DNA of 64,000 nt from Euptelea pleiosperma (Eukaryota; Streptophyta; Magnoliopsida; Ranunculales; Eupteleaceae), in assembly GCA_035048495.1 (NCBI GenBank), contig CM068546.1:32630674-32694673 (forward strand). Reading direction: 5' to 3'. Within the stretch, counting starts at the first letter, position 1. Each line of letters starts with the position of its first letter. The translations under genes and the position numbers were made by a program. Under the pieces are notes generated by a model. It worked only from the letters and a program-made list of their open reading frames with translations. It searched no databases and was not told where the DNA came from. Positions 11,490 to 22,340 of this stretch are shown here, in pieces.

Positions 11490-13352
11490 CTACCAATAAT
11501 CCTTACAAGAGCACACTCCATCTTTGAAATGGTGGAACCTAATCCGATCACGAACCACTATTTCCCTGTTGCAGATCTTTGATATCAACTTAGTTACATT
11601 ATGACAGTCGGTGCAAAAACGAAGGTTCTTCACAATGCGAAGTGTAGTCCCAGGAGGCGTGCTAACAAGGCCGAAACCAATTGCCAACTTCTCACTGTGA
11701 TGTCCTAGTGCCTGCTCTTTCTCTTCCTCCTCTACATCATACAACACTACAGACGTCTCCGCCACATACCCATCTTCGATCATCTTCCTCCCCGCCTCCT
11801 CCAACTTCTCACAAATCTCTGCATATCTAGGGTGTGACTTGTCTCCTGAGATAAACTCGTGGATCATGTTATGGACCTCGATTGAACTGCAACCTGGTAC
11901 CTTCTTAATCCCTCTATCCTTCATGATCTTCCTCACTTTCTCAACGTCATCCCATCTTCCAATTGAAGCATATAAGTTTGACAGTAGTACATAGTCTCCA
12001 CTTCCACGAGCTTCCATTTCTAATAGAACCCGTTCCGCCAATTCAACATCCTTGTGAAGTCTACAGCCTCCAAGCAAAGCCCTCCAAACTACCATGTCTG
12101 GTGCAATCGGCATACTTCTTATAACATCTTCAGCTTCCTTCAACAGCCCACAACGCCCGAGAAGATCTACCATACAAGCATAGTGCTCCACTATTAAGGT
12201 GACTCCATACTCTTTTGCAGTGCAATAGAAATGCTTCCTGCCTTCCTCTATGAACCCTCCATGGCTACAAGCCAAAAGGACTCCGACAAACGTGACCTTA
12301 TCAGGTCTAATGCTTCTATCACTCCTCATTTTGTTAAACACATTCAGGACTTGTTCTGCATGACCATTTAAGGCCAACCCATTGATCAAAGCATTCCAAG
12401 TACACGTATTCTTCACCTTCAAATACCCAAAAACGTCTAGAGCGAGTTCCACAACTCCACACTTGGAGTACATGTCAATTAGTGCAGAACCCAAGAAGGG
12501 ATCCAACTGAAACCGGTTCTTGTTAATGAATACATGGATCCATTTCCCAGTATCTAATGCTCCTAGACTTGCGCAAGCCGATAGTACACTAGCAATGGTC
12601 ACTGGGTTGGGCTTGAAATTCTCAGACTGCATCCGACGAAATAAATGCAAGGCCTCGACTGGGACTCGGTTTTGCACAGAACCCGAGATCATGGCATTCC
12701 AAGAAACCAAATCCCTCACAGGCATCTCCTCGAAAACCCGTCTAGCAGCCAGCACATCTCCATTACTGGAGAACCCAACTACCACAGCAGTCCAAGTAAC
12801 AACACTCGGAGAGGGAACTTGTTGAAAAAGATGAAATGCAGATTCCATGTCACCCGATTTGGCATACCCATGAATCATAGAATTGAACGAGACAACATCA
12901 TGTTGAGGCATTTCATCGAATAGATTCTGTGCCTCCCCTAACCGACCACACAAGGCATAGCAATGGAGAATAGAATTCATGAGAACGGTGTAAGCATTAA
13001 ACCCAAGCTTTAGAGTCATTAAATGGATTTGGGTAGTTTGGGTAAGCGATTTCATCTTCGAAGAGGCCTTCAGAAGGAACTGGAAGGTGAAATTGTTCAG
13101 GGTGAGGTAGCGCATTTGGGTTGCAAAAAAGGCAAAAGCATCATTAGGATCAGATGAATTGGCATAAGCTAAGAGCATGGAATTGCAGAGGTAGAGAGAT
13201 GATTGTAATGGAGGGTTTCCAAGGAGGAATTGGGCCTGGATTTGTTTGAGTTGTTTGGTAGTTGTGAAAGGAGATTGCAAGAGATTGATTAGGTTGTGTC
13301 TTTGGTTCTGCAATGAAGTTGAGGAGATGTGTTTAGGTTGAAGGAGATGCAT
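11490..13352 (-). CDS. DYW-class pentatricopeptide repeat protein
   Basis: Intronless frame of 620 residues. PPR proteins of this class bind organellar transcripts base by base, and the DYW domain is the cytidine deaminase of C-to-U RNA editing. Seen: PLS-type repeats from about residue 45 to 430 (VVSFNSMIHGYAKSGDMESA, LVSWNAMISGSVQNR, CTWNALINGLALNGHAEQ), an E/E+ region including PGCSSIEV, and a complete DYW domain from about 528. That domain has the deaminase signature H552-S-E554 (HHSEKLA), the zinc cysteines of CTDC (580, 583), a second pair in CSC (614, 616) and the terminal DYW. The full C-terminus shows it is not truncated. The N-terminus lacks a recognisable mature start and is probably an organelle transit peptide; which organelle and which editing site cannot be told. 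A repeat element lies about 280 bp upstream of the start. Confidence 0.95.
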   Translation of the reverse strand: MHLLQPKHISSTSLQNQRHNLINLLQSPFTTTKQLKQIQAQFLLGNPPLQSSLYLCNSMLLAYANSSDPNDAFAFFATQMRYLTLNNFTFQFLLKASSKMKSLTQTTQIHLMTLKLGFNAYTVLMNSILHCYALCGRLGEAQNLFDEMPQHDVVSFNSMIHGYAKSGDMESAFHLFQQVPSPSVVTWTAVVVGFSSNGDVLAARRVFEEMPVRDLVSWNAMISGSVQNRVPVEALHLFRRMQSENFKPNPVTIASVLSACASLGALDTGKWIHVFINKNRFQLDPFLGSALIDMYSKCGVVELALDVFGYLKVKNTCTWNALINGLALNGHAEQVLNVFNKMRSDRSIRPDKVTFVGVLLACSHGGFIEEGRKHFYCTAKEYGVTLIVEHYACMVDLLGRCGLLKEAEDVIRSMPIAPDMVVWRALLGGCRLHKDVELAERVLLEMEARGSGDYVLLSNLYASIGRWDDVEKVRKIMKDRGIKKVPGCSSIEVHNMIHEFISGDKSHPRYAEICEKLEEAGRKMIEDGYVAETSVVLYDVEEEEKEQALGHHSEKLAIGFGLVSTPPGTTLRIVKNLRFCTDCHNVTKLISKICNREIVVRDRIRFHHFKDGVCSCKDYW

Positions 13353-13630
13353 TTGTTCATCCCTCCGTACCTTCTCTGATTCTTTTCACTAAGTAGCTCC
13401 CATGACAATAGAAAATTACCTGTATTTTGAATTTGGAAATCGACCGTTAAACTTTAAAAGGAATGAAATGACAAATTTGTCCAATAAACTACACCTGTGA
13501 ATGGGATTTCACTTTACCTTCTTGTAAGGGTAAAACTGTCATTTGATTCCCATAGAGTCTCTTTTTTTTTTGAAAAGGAGAAATAAAAGGTTCAAAGAAG
13601 GCCTGAATATTCCAATCGAATATAAGTATA

Positions 13631-14056
13631 GGGTCGTGATGTAACAAGGTAGACCTGACGATTTTTGTTACTCGACGCTGCCATCTTGGCCCACTGACCG
13701 CATGGATGTTTAGCCCACCCCTTGGTAGGCATTCATACCAAAAATTATCTTGTTTGATGATTTTTAGCCATAATTGGTTTTAGTACTAAAAAAATGGTTG
13801 AATCCAACGGCTAGAATCACTCCTTAAAAAGTACTAAAATCTAGTGGCTATAGATCACCAATGAGGGCATTTTTAGGTGTGCGTATGCACCTGAGGGCTA
13901 GGCTAAAAATCCATGGGGTCAGTGGGCCCAGAAGCTTGCAGTGAGTAACAAAAATCGCGGTACCTGTTGCTAAAAATCACCAAGTCTACCTTGTTACAAA
14001 AAACGCAGGTACCTGATGCTAAAAATCATCAAGTCTACCTTGTTACATCTATTTCC
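13631..14056. mobile_element. Foldback MITE (family D) upstream of the PPR gene
   Basis: 426 bp, left end GGGTCGTGATGTAACAAGGT, right end ACCTTGTTACATCTATTTCC, flanked by TAAGTATA (13623-13630 and 14057-14064). The inner arms share GGATGTTTAGCCCACC-type sequence in inverted orientation. It begins 278 bp upstream of the PPR start codon. The same family recurs at 52605-52890 and inside 31640-31980. Confidence 0.7.
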
Positions 14057-14064
14057 TAAGTATA

Positions 14065-15260
14065 TTGGAATCTAATAAAAAAAATATTTGATATCCGAAT
14101 TCGATTTGAAATCCAACAAATATTTTGAATCAATATTCGAATCCGATTTGAAATCCAACAGATATTCTGAATCCATATTGGAATCCAATTAATTTATTGG
14201 ATATCCAATTTGTTCAATAAGTAAATCAGATATATACAAAAAAATATATAATCAGCACAATTATTATATTAAATATAGAACGATTTGTTATATTTATATA
14301 TAATTATTATACTTATTTAATATATTAGATCGGAATCATCGGATATTATCGAAAGCAGATATATTAATATCTGAATTTATATCCGAAAAGTATTTAAATA
14401 TTGAAAATTATCCGATATCCATAATTTTCGATAATATTTGATTATCATGTGGTTCAAACCCCAACTCATCAAAGCTTCAACCCCATCTATAAATCCCGCC
14501 CACCCATCCGGCCATCACCTCAAGCTTTGCTTTCAACTGACTCGTACGTCCACTACCCCAAAGCACGGAAAGAACCAATACTACTCTAGTTCCAGTTTAG
14601 TGTAGGTCCTGTACTAAAGTGCTATGACTTAGCCCAATCATGTATAGATGAGGTCAGCCCCGTTGGAGCTGGGGATGCTTGATCCGTTTGGTTTTGGGGA
14701 TATTGAATATATATATATTAGGATGGGTGACAACATTTTTTGCAACAAAAAATTGGTACGGGCCAATATATAAATTATATGTTTTGGAATTGGATGATTT
14801 TTTATGAAGATGGTGTCTATATGGTGAGGAGACCATCCTCACAAAAATTCAAATCATTCTGATCTTCATAAACTGGTTTAGAAGTTGAAGAATTATATAT
14901 GGACCATCTATTTTTACCTGTAACTTTAAGACCACGCTCGATTAGATTAGAAATTTCAGAATAGGCTGATTTTTTGTAGGGGTGACCTATATGGTGAGGA
15001 GATCATTCTCACAAAAAATCAGCCATTGATTCATCTTCCATGTGGGTACGCCAAAATCGTTGTATAAAATGTTGTCAAAATTGTTATCGCCCGATCCTGA
15101 CCCATATATATAAAATATTTATTTAATAAATTGGATCAGATATTATCGAAGCGGATATATTAATATCTGAATTCAAATCGAATAGTATTAATTTTCAGAT
15201 AATATCCGATTATTCAAACACGGATTCGAATTTTCGACTGTCCATTGATACCCCTACACC
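14065..15260. repeat. AT-rich repeat block with GATATC-rich ends
   Basis: 14070-14460 and 15110-15255 share inverted/related motifs (ATCCGATATT, GATATTATCGAA, TATATTAATATCTGAAT). The right edge reads TTGATACCCCTAC, similar to hAT-type TAGGGGTRTCAA ends. Between them (about 14690-15100) is a foldback element with GGTGAGGAGA...TCACAAAAA arms. No left TIR or target duplication could be matched, so the boundaries are approximate. Confidence 0.45.
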
Positions 15261-15447
15261 CAAATGGGTAAGAGATCAACTAATTTGCTTTCCTATCCCT
15301 TTAAAACTTCCAAATACAGGAAAGAAATACTATCTCACATGCATGCATTTTATGTACATTTGAAACCTCTTATACAATATTTAACCACCAAAAAAAAAAA
15401 AAAAATTACTTATACAATGGCTTTGCCAATTGTGTGTGTGTGTGTCA

Positions 15448-15867
15448 TTATTCATATGAGTCATGGCTAATCCCCAAGCATGTCTCCCAAAACAGCTTGT
15501 TCTTCTCCACCTCATTCATCTTCCCAGCTGCATCAACAACAGCTCTTGGATCTTGGTCTCGCTTCGTTTGTGCAGAGCTCAAGCCAATATTTGACAAACC
15601 CATCTTCTGACAAGTCCAATCTTGATGATCACCGAGATTAAAATTGTGATTATCGTCGGTACTGTACTCTTGATCATCGACATCGCTACACTCATCATCA
15701 ACACTTGTAATATCACATGAATCACTGGTACAAGACTCGGCGGCGTCGTCGTCTATACCGATCTCATGGCTGCCGACACCGACGATGGGATCGAAATCTG
15801 CCTCTGAATCGCCGGTGGCCTCGAAGAGGAAGAAGGAAGAAACATCAACAGCATGCCTCCAGTCCAT
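15448..15867 (-). CDS. Small acidic plant protein of unknown function
   Basis: Uninterrupted 139-residue frame. The N-terminus MDWRHAVDVSSFFLFEATGD is followed by a long Asp/Glu/Ser-rich, low-complexity middle (about 20-85), then a more ordered C-terminal end with QDPRAVVDAAGKMNEVEKN and NKLFWETCLG. The frame is supported by a strong TATA box about 75 bp upstream, a CT-rich leader before the ATG and biased codon usage. The C-terminal (L)FWE(T/A)CL motif recalls a family of short uncharacterised plant proteins, but I cannot name it and give no function. There are no membrane segments or signal peptide. Confidence 0.65.
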   Translation of the reverse strand: MDWRHAVDVSSFFLFEATGDSEADFDPIVGVGSHEIGIDDDAAESCTSDSCDITSVDDECSDVDDQEYSTDDNHNFNLGDHQDWTCQKMGLSNIGLSSAQTKRDQDPRAVVDAAGKMNEVEKNKLFWETCLGISHDSYE

Positions 15868-15938
15868 CCCTTGGCGGGGGGGATGAGAAGAATAGATCGA
15901 GAGAGTTGTTTAGGGATGAAGTTGTGTGATCTTAGTGA

Positions 15939-15954
15939 TTTATATATATATATT
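15939..15954 (-). promoter_or_regulatory. TATA box of the small acidic protein gene
   Basis: Minus-strand TATATATATATAAA, about 75 bp upstream of the ATG at 15867. That leaves a leader of about 40-50 bp if transcription starts 30 bp downstream of the box. The leader is CT-rich (CAACTCTCTCGATC), as is usual near plant start sites. Confidence 0.55.
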
Positions 15955-16209
15955 CATGTAAAAACTTGTTGACGTGGAGAAAGGCTATTTGTTACCAAGT
16001 GTGATAAAAAGAAGTGGTGAGGTGGGCTGTCTTGTTTGACACTCATGTCTTGGGGGGTCGGTTTCAAGTCCCCCACTCTTTCAAGCATCTGGTCTCCTGA
16101 CCCATCTTCTTCTAGATTACCACGAGAGAGAGAGAGAGATAAAGAATGGAGAGAATGGTCTGGGTGGAAAATGTGCGTCTTCTAGAACGAAGGAATTTAA
16201 AAATCTTTC

Positions 16210-17150
16210 TCATGCCTTTTTTTTTGGGTGTTTTAGTACCACCCCCTTGAAATTTGAAATTAATTAGTAATACCTCCTTATAATTTTGAACTTTTAGGAG
16301 GATTACCTTTCTTGACCTAGTTTAAGAAGGGTTGACTTACTTTAAAATGGAGTAAAACTTTGATGACATGGTACATTTTGAGACACCTGGTACACACTTA
16401 TAGGACTCTGCTGACTGTATATATGGATGGTTTTCAAATCCCTAGGGGTCCTACAAACCAAAAATGATTTCAAACCTTTGGATCTTTGGTCCTCTAATAA
16501 TGGTCAATGCTCAAATTACCACGGTTAAAATTAAATCATGAAAATAATTCCAATCCAATGCCTAGAAATCACTAATTGGGCTGATTTTTGGTCTGTAGTT
16601 CCACCTAGGGATTGGCCAAGCATGCATATGGTCATAGTCCTCTAAGAGTGTGCCACGTGGTTCATATCGCTCTTTGTCATCGGCTTCGATGACAGAGCCA
16701 TGTCATCGAAGTTTTACTCGTTAAAATGGACTTCAATCACACGCATGGTTCGAAGTCTCGGTTGATCTTGTTCTGGAATCGGGCGATCTGGATCGGGATC
16801 AGTGGCTTTCGAGACGATCTCGAAATGGGGTCGTCTCGCCTGAGATGCATTGTTCATGAAGAACCAGCACTGTCATCTCAGGCGAGACGATCGGAGATGA
16901 CTGATATCCAGCATTTAATACAGATCGGGGTGGGCGAGCTTTTCAACCATGATCACACGTTGTTAGCACTGTACTCGCAATATTATGATACTTTCATAGG
17001 TGCATTAACAGGGGCATGATGCATGTCACCGTTAGTCAAATGATGGTTAAACTGGTCAAGGAGGGTAATCCTACAGTTTTAAAGTATATGGGGGTGTTAC
17101 TAATTACTTTCACATTTCAGGGGCTGTTACTAAAATACTAAAACTAAAAA
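16210..17150. mobile_element. Long-TIR element hosting a nested MITE
   Basis: About 100 bp at the left (GTTTTAGTACCACCCCCTTG ... GGAGGATTACC...TTGACC, 16222-16322) is an inverted copy of 17057-17150 (GGTCAAGGAGGGTAATCC ... CAGGGGCTGTTACTAAAATA). The interior has been split by the family A element at 16350-16719. The remaining interior contains a 97-codon frame at 16726-17019 and an inverted pair around GAGACGATC/CGTCTCGCC. No transposase is recognised and the target duplication is unclear. Confidence 0.55.
16350..16719. mobile_element. Mutator-like MITE (family A) with 9-bp TSD
   Basis: 370 bp, ends GAGTAAAACTTTGATGAC and CATCGAAGTTTTACTC, flanked by TTTAAAATG (16341-16349) and GTTAAAATG (16720-16728), an 8/9 match. 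The right arm holds GCCACGTGG. It is nested in the long-TIR element. Confidence 0.85.
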
Positions 17151-17159
17151 TAAAAAAAT

Positions 17160-18270
17160 AAAAAATGTTAGGACTTGTTCTGCTTTGTCAGCGTGTTAGA
17201 AGGGTCAAGAAGGGTGAACAGGAAGAAGCCGTCCTCCCAGCCTATGTTGTAACACGTGGCATGTGGCATGTGCAATGAAAAGATCAGTTGGGACCAGTGA
17301 TTGTCGTGATCGAATGATCATAACCCCATCTTTTGTTTTATTCATTTATACCAGCCGTCCTAAAATTGTCTGTATGTGATTGATTATACACGAGTGGCTA
17401 GATTTTTGGCCTACAAAAACAACAGTGGAGATTAGAATGATCCATTAGTGTGGGTCCTGATCTCCCCGTTGCATGTGTTCCACGTGTATATAAAGAGAAA
17501 AGGCGATAGTGGGGACACTCTCTCCCCCATCATCCTGATTGAATTATTCTTCAGTCTTAAACCGTAATAAAAATCAAAGCAATGTGTTTCACATGGGCTT
17601 GCTTTTTTTCTTTTTTTTTTTCTTTGTGGTGAACACATGGGCTTGGCAGAATGGACCCTGACAAGTCAATCCACTCTTGCGTTGACTAATACAAAGCTTT
17701 GACTAATCAGCAAAAGATCAAGACCGTTGATCTCGGGGGGTGGGGGGAGCTTCTGATAAGCACAATCCGATAGGTGGCCCACTGAGCATCATGGATCATG
17801 GGTAGGATAATGGATGATGATGGGCCTCATAAATACCATATATTAAAATGTGGGACCCACCGAGTATCTAGAAGCTTGACTTTTATGTTAGTGGTGCTCC
17901 TTTTGTCGGCTGCTAGCAGATAAAAGTTGCAATCAGGACTCATGCCGTAACATCAACATTACTTTTATTGCTTTTACACGGTACCTTTGTGTTGGCCCAC
18001 AAGTGTCACCACCTGATTTGTACAACGTCGTCATATTGAATCATATAACTTAATCGGACGGCTATCTTTGGTCAAGGTTGAATATCCTCTGTACAGCTTA
18101 CCTACTGAAATAACAGGTCATTTCTCCTGGACAATTCTAGTTTCGTCCTGAGGACGACACTATAATTTTCCACTAGACCAGAAATATTTCTAGAAGTTTA
18201 GGAAAAGAGGTAGTGGACCACTTCTCTTCTCTTCTGTGATACAGAATTCTGTATCAGATGTATGATATAG
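17160..18270. other. Intergenic, no gene seen
   Basis: Unremarkable AT-rich DNA. A pyrimidine-rich run lies near 17607-17628 and a G run at 17736-17748. No frame longer than about 70 codons carries a recognisable domain. Confidence 0.4.
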
Positions 18271-18274
18271 AAAT

Positions 18275-19110
18275 CCCTTTAAATGCCACGTGGCTCACTC
18301 TATCGGGCTCACTTACCCATGAATGTTTGGCCCTGACCTTGATGAACCTACAAACCAAAACTCAGCCTGATTGGTGATTTCTAGCCATTGGATTCGAGTA
18401 CTTTTTCATCATGGGCTTCATGAACAGGCCCATGGATGGATTCCAGGTTCATGATACTTGAATCACATGGCTATAAATCACTAACCAGGCTTATTTTTCG
18501 TGTGAAATTCCATCAAGAGGTTGACCAAACATTAATGTGGTCGGTGGACCCGGAAGAATGCATCAATTTTTTTCAATCATTTGGCCGGCTGGTATTACGT
18601 CCTCATACCTCATACTTGCATACGTGTCTCAAAACAGCCGTAGGACCCATCATTCAGAGATCCATAGTAAAACTTTGATGACAGCCCACAATATGAGCCA
18701 ACGGGCACACTCTTAGAGGAAGTTGACCGTATGGATGTTTGGCCGATCCCTAGGTGGACCTACAAACCAAAAATCGAACTGATCAGTGTTTTCTAAGTGT
18801 TGGATTGAAATCATTTTCGTGGGTTGATTTTAAATGTAGGAATTTGAGCATTATTGACCGTTTCCAGGATGTTTAGCCTGACTAGTGTTTTCTTAGCGTT
18901 GGATTGGAGTCATTTTCATGGGTTGATTTTTAGCCGTGGAATTTTAGCATTATTGACCATTCTTTGGAGTCCAAAGATCCAAAGGTTTGAAATCACTAAT
19001 TTGGCTGATTTTTGGTGTGTAGGTCTACCTAGGGATTGACCAAACATCCATACGGTCAGCATCCTCAAAAAATGTGCCACGTGACTCATATTGTGGTCTG
19101 TCAGAAACTC
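18275..19110. repeat. Two adjacent family A MITE copies
   Basis: About 18280-18560 is a diverged copy (GCCACGTGGCTCACTC left arm). 18669-19110 is a longer copy starting AGTAAAACTTTGATGAC. The second contains an internal direct duplication of the GTTGGATTG(A/G)A(A/G)TCATTTTC(G/A)TGGGTTG block at 18802 and 18897. Its right arm ends CACGTGACTCATATTGTGG, but the outermost terminus is lost. Confidence 0.6.
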
Positions 19111-19147
19111 TGGGTACACATTTCCAACCAAATCACTGATTCAACCC

Positions 19148-19671
19148 GAGGTTTAAAATGATCTGTAAACGGTCATACTACGTTATGACCATTATAACGC
19201 GTCAAATCAGTTACATCTGAGTAGAAATAAAAAGGTCAAAATATTATTATTTTTCAAAAAAAACATAATAACATTAAAAAACCGTTTTTTTTCCTATAAT
19301 AACGCCGTTATAACTGACATTCCATTTTCAGTAATAAGCATTATTTTCATAATTACATAACGGCGTCAGGACGTTACCCTTATAACAGCCACAAACCTAC
19401 TTAAATGAAGGTGCAAAGTGTATGGTTTGGAAAATTTGGCCGTTATAACGGATTTGGACCTCACCCGTTATGTACTGTTATAACGCTCAGACAACAACAG
19501 CCGTTATGTTATAACAACGACCGCTATTTTTTGAAAAAAAATTGTTAAAAATGCCCGTTATTTTCTCATTTTTTTTCATTTTTGCCCCCGTGCGTTGCAG
19601 TTCATTATAACAGAAAAAACAGTAACACCCCCTGTCTGTTATACCGTTATAACGGCCCCTTTTAAACCTTG
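19148..19671. mobile_element. hAT-like MITE (family B)
   Basis: Begins GAGGTTTAAAATG and ends CCCCTTTTAAACCTTG, the inverted terminus of family B. The interior is rich in CCGTTATAACGG-type self-complementary words. No target duplication is recognisable, so this is an older copy than those at 56-62 kb. Confidence 0.65.
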
Positions 19672-19679
19672 GCTTTTTA

Positions 19680-21000
19680 TTAATCGCGTTAAATTAATGA
19701 AGAATTTGTACTGGAATTTACAATTACGTGGTGATTCATGCTTTCCAAGGTAATGTGCAATACATTTACACCTCACTTTCCTTGTTTACCTACCAAAACT
19801 CTTTTAAGTATGAAAGGAAGAGAATTTCAGATGGATTGGAACACTGATTGCATCAACCGGAAAATTCCATTTCAGTCAATCATGGAAAAATCTAAAAGAG
19901 GATAGAGATGCGAGACCCCAGATGCTAGTCTCCCTCCTTGTTCATCTAGTCAAGTTCCTTGTTTTGAGAATTGGTCTTCTATATACTGCTGCTGCTGCTG
20001 CTTCTAGATTTTGTTCTGAACTTGTCATGGAGTTCATGATCCTGAATTGTCTTTCCACAGTCGAAACTGCACAGAATCTGTCTCACAAGAACACATCTGT
20101 AGACAAAGAGTTTTGAAAGGAAAGCAAAGCTCATGACCTTAAAAGAACAGCCAAGTAAAGTTGTTACAATTCCATTAAAAGTTTTCGAGTTTTGCATGTA
20201 TACAAAGATATCTGAAAAAATCGTCAAAAATCTCTGATTTTCCGAATTCACAAATCAATCGCTGATTAGTCGGCAAAATCTCCAATTAATCGAAAAACTC
20301 GACAATTAATCGGCGAGCTGAGACCCATTTTTATTTTATTCTTTTCCCCTTCTGATTTCGATTTTAGAAGTTTGATTATGAATGATAAATCATGTCTACG
20401 ACTTATAACTTATTATTATGAAATTTTAATTGTGTTTTTCATCATATAAATGTATTTTGTTAAAAACATTTTCAACTTGAAATATACCATGATACGTTTT
20501 TATAATTTTGTCGATTTTTCTTGAATTTATCCTAATTTTCCTGACGACCATTTGCCGATTTATTGTTGAATCCCCACTTTATGACTGCTCTTGATTAATG
20601 TGAGCATGAAATGCCAGAGTTCCTTTCTTAGAAAACTGCTATGTCACGCACGCGTCACACGTGTAGGGATGTGACAATCAGTGGAAAAGCTAGAATGTCT
20701 GTGTATATCCTTTAACAATTTATTCTAGTTACATTAATGGAATAATTCATAGAAGTTGCAAATGGGATAATCAAGCACCCACCAAAGAAGTCTGCAAGCA
20801 GGTATTTGGATTTCACCACAGGGACGGGAAGCTTAGAAATTCCCCCCCTCTGATATCACCTTAGAAAAGTCCTTAATCTGAAGCATCATAACTCTTTTAA
20901 GAACAGAGAGCAACCAAATGATGTTTTTCTTATTGAAGTGGACTCCTCTAGAAAATCATCTTAGCTTTACAGCCCCCAACATTTCGCCTTTCTAAACACC
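19680..21000. other. Intergenic, no gene seen
   Basis: AT-rich. 20230-20330 has repeated AATCG/CGATT words (AATCGGCGAG, TTAATCGAAAAACTCG). No domain-bearing frame was found on either strand. Confidence 0.4.
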
Positions 21001-21270
21001 CCAACAATAGGGGAGAGAAGGGATTCTCCAAGTTTATTGTTGGAAGAAAGGATAAAGCACACGAAGATGCAATCACACACAACACAGAGATTTACGTGGT
21101 TTCCTCAAGATCAAGGTAGTCCACGGATTCACGCCGATTCCACTATGCTGAGGCAAAAGAAAACTCACAAAACAATACTGGTTGTCTCACCATCAGCCTC
21201 GATTTACAGTACTCTAGCACCATCTGGCTCCACAAAACATAACATTTATCTACTCTACACTTAATTTTGA
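21000..21270 (+). repeat. Possible LTR-retroelement leader fragment
   Basis: Contains ACACAACACAGAGATTTACG followed by TGGTTTCCTCAAGATCAAGG, wording often met in LTR-derived sequence of plant retroelements. No paired LTR, primer-binding site or polypurine tract is visible, so this is a weak call. Confidence 0.25.
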
Positions 21271-22089
21271 GATTTACTGCCTCCAGTTCCAGACAAGTTG
21301 GACAAGAGGACCATCCCTCCAAGAGATAAAGTCACACAAAATGCCTGTACTTCTTTAGCCAAGGAGCAAATAACTTAATTACCAAGCCATGAAAGGGGTA
21401 GAAGATAATGAGCTGTAATTTCCACACCCATATTTGCTCTTTCAAGTTTTCATGACTCCATATTCCAAAACATGACCTAGCAAATGCATGTTCATTGGAA
21501 ATCAGTCTTTGAAAGAGCAGCCTGCAGGTTTAACTTGCCCAAAGATCAAAGTGAATGGACTTAGATTAGCAGAAGATATACAAATGTAAGCTTTTGAAAA
21601 TAACCAAAACTACAACCAACAAGAACAGATTCAAATGGTAAACTTCGAAGTTGGCAGTTCGCCTTGACTGATTTTCTGGGTTGCAGCTGCATCAAATACT
21701 CAGTCCAGTTGGAACATGGGAACGGGATTACCAAAAAATATCATTCAAAATTGAATAAACATGTCAAAAGAAATTCAATAAGATATCTTGAGAACTCCAT
21801 ATTAAATTTGGATAAAAGAGGCCCTAAAATGACTTGTCAATAACTATGGTGACTGGCAGTTAGGTAACACTAATATTTATCATGAATCCACACTACGACC
21901 AGTGGTGCAAATGCATCCACTTGATAGAAAACAGATTGCAAAACACAAGTATCTTGATTGATAGCATATTGACTTAGTCCAAGATGGCAACATCCAACAG
22001 AAATGCAAGTAGGAATTAAGAGTTACATTACAAAAAAGCATGTTACCTTATCATCATGAAGAGATATATTTGCCCAGAGAAAAACCACT

Positions 22090-22340
22090 CCCCTGGCTTC
22101 CTACTCCCGACTATTCAAAGTTCTGTCCATTTCAACGGTACACCGGCCATACCATCAAAGAGTGTCATACTTAGTGTGATGTCATCTATGAAATGAATGA
22201 TGAAAATTGTATCAATTGGAACAAAGTTAAGGCATACCTGAACAATGTCACTGAAGCTACTAAAATGGAGATCAATGCTAGCCATGTTCAAGGAGGTCAC
22301 TCTAGTCGATGAGATCAGCATCATCAAAGGCAAGACCACT
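22090..22340 (+). pseudogene. Ty3/gypsy-type gag fragment (degenerate)
   Basis: One frame reads KFCPFQRYTGHTIKECHT, then an in-frame stop, then CDVIYEMNDENCINWNKVK. This matches the layout of the plant gypsy gag segment (C-x-F-H-x-x-x-G-H-x-T-x-x-C followed by a short helical stretch), with the usual second histidine replaced. The internal stop and absence of any pol sequence nearby mark it as a relic. Confidence 0.5.

Noticed and set aside
12520..12923. Two plus-strand frames opposite the PPR gene
   Set aside because: They are antisense shadows of a strongly supported DYW PPR reading frame.
16726..17019. 97-codon frame as a protein-coding gene
   Set aside because: It begins in a MITE target duplication, has no recognisable domain and lies within a repeat element; kept only as a finding.
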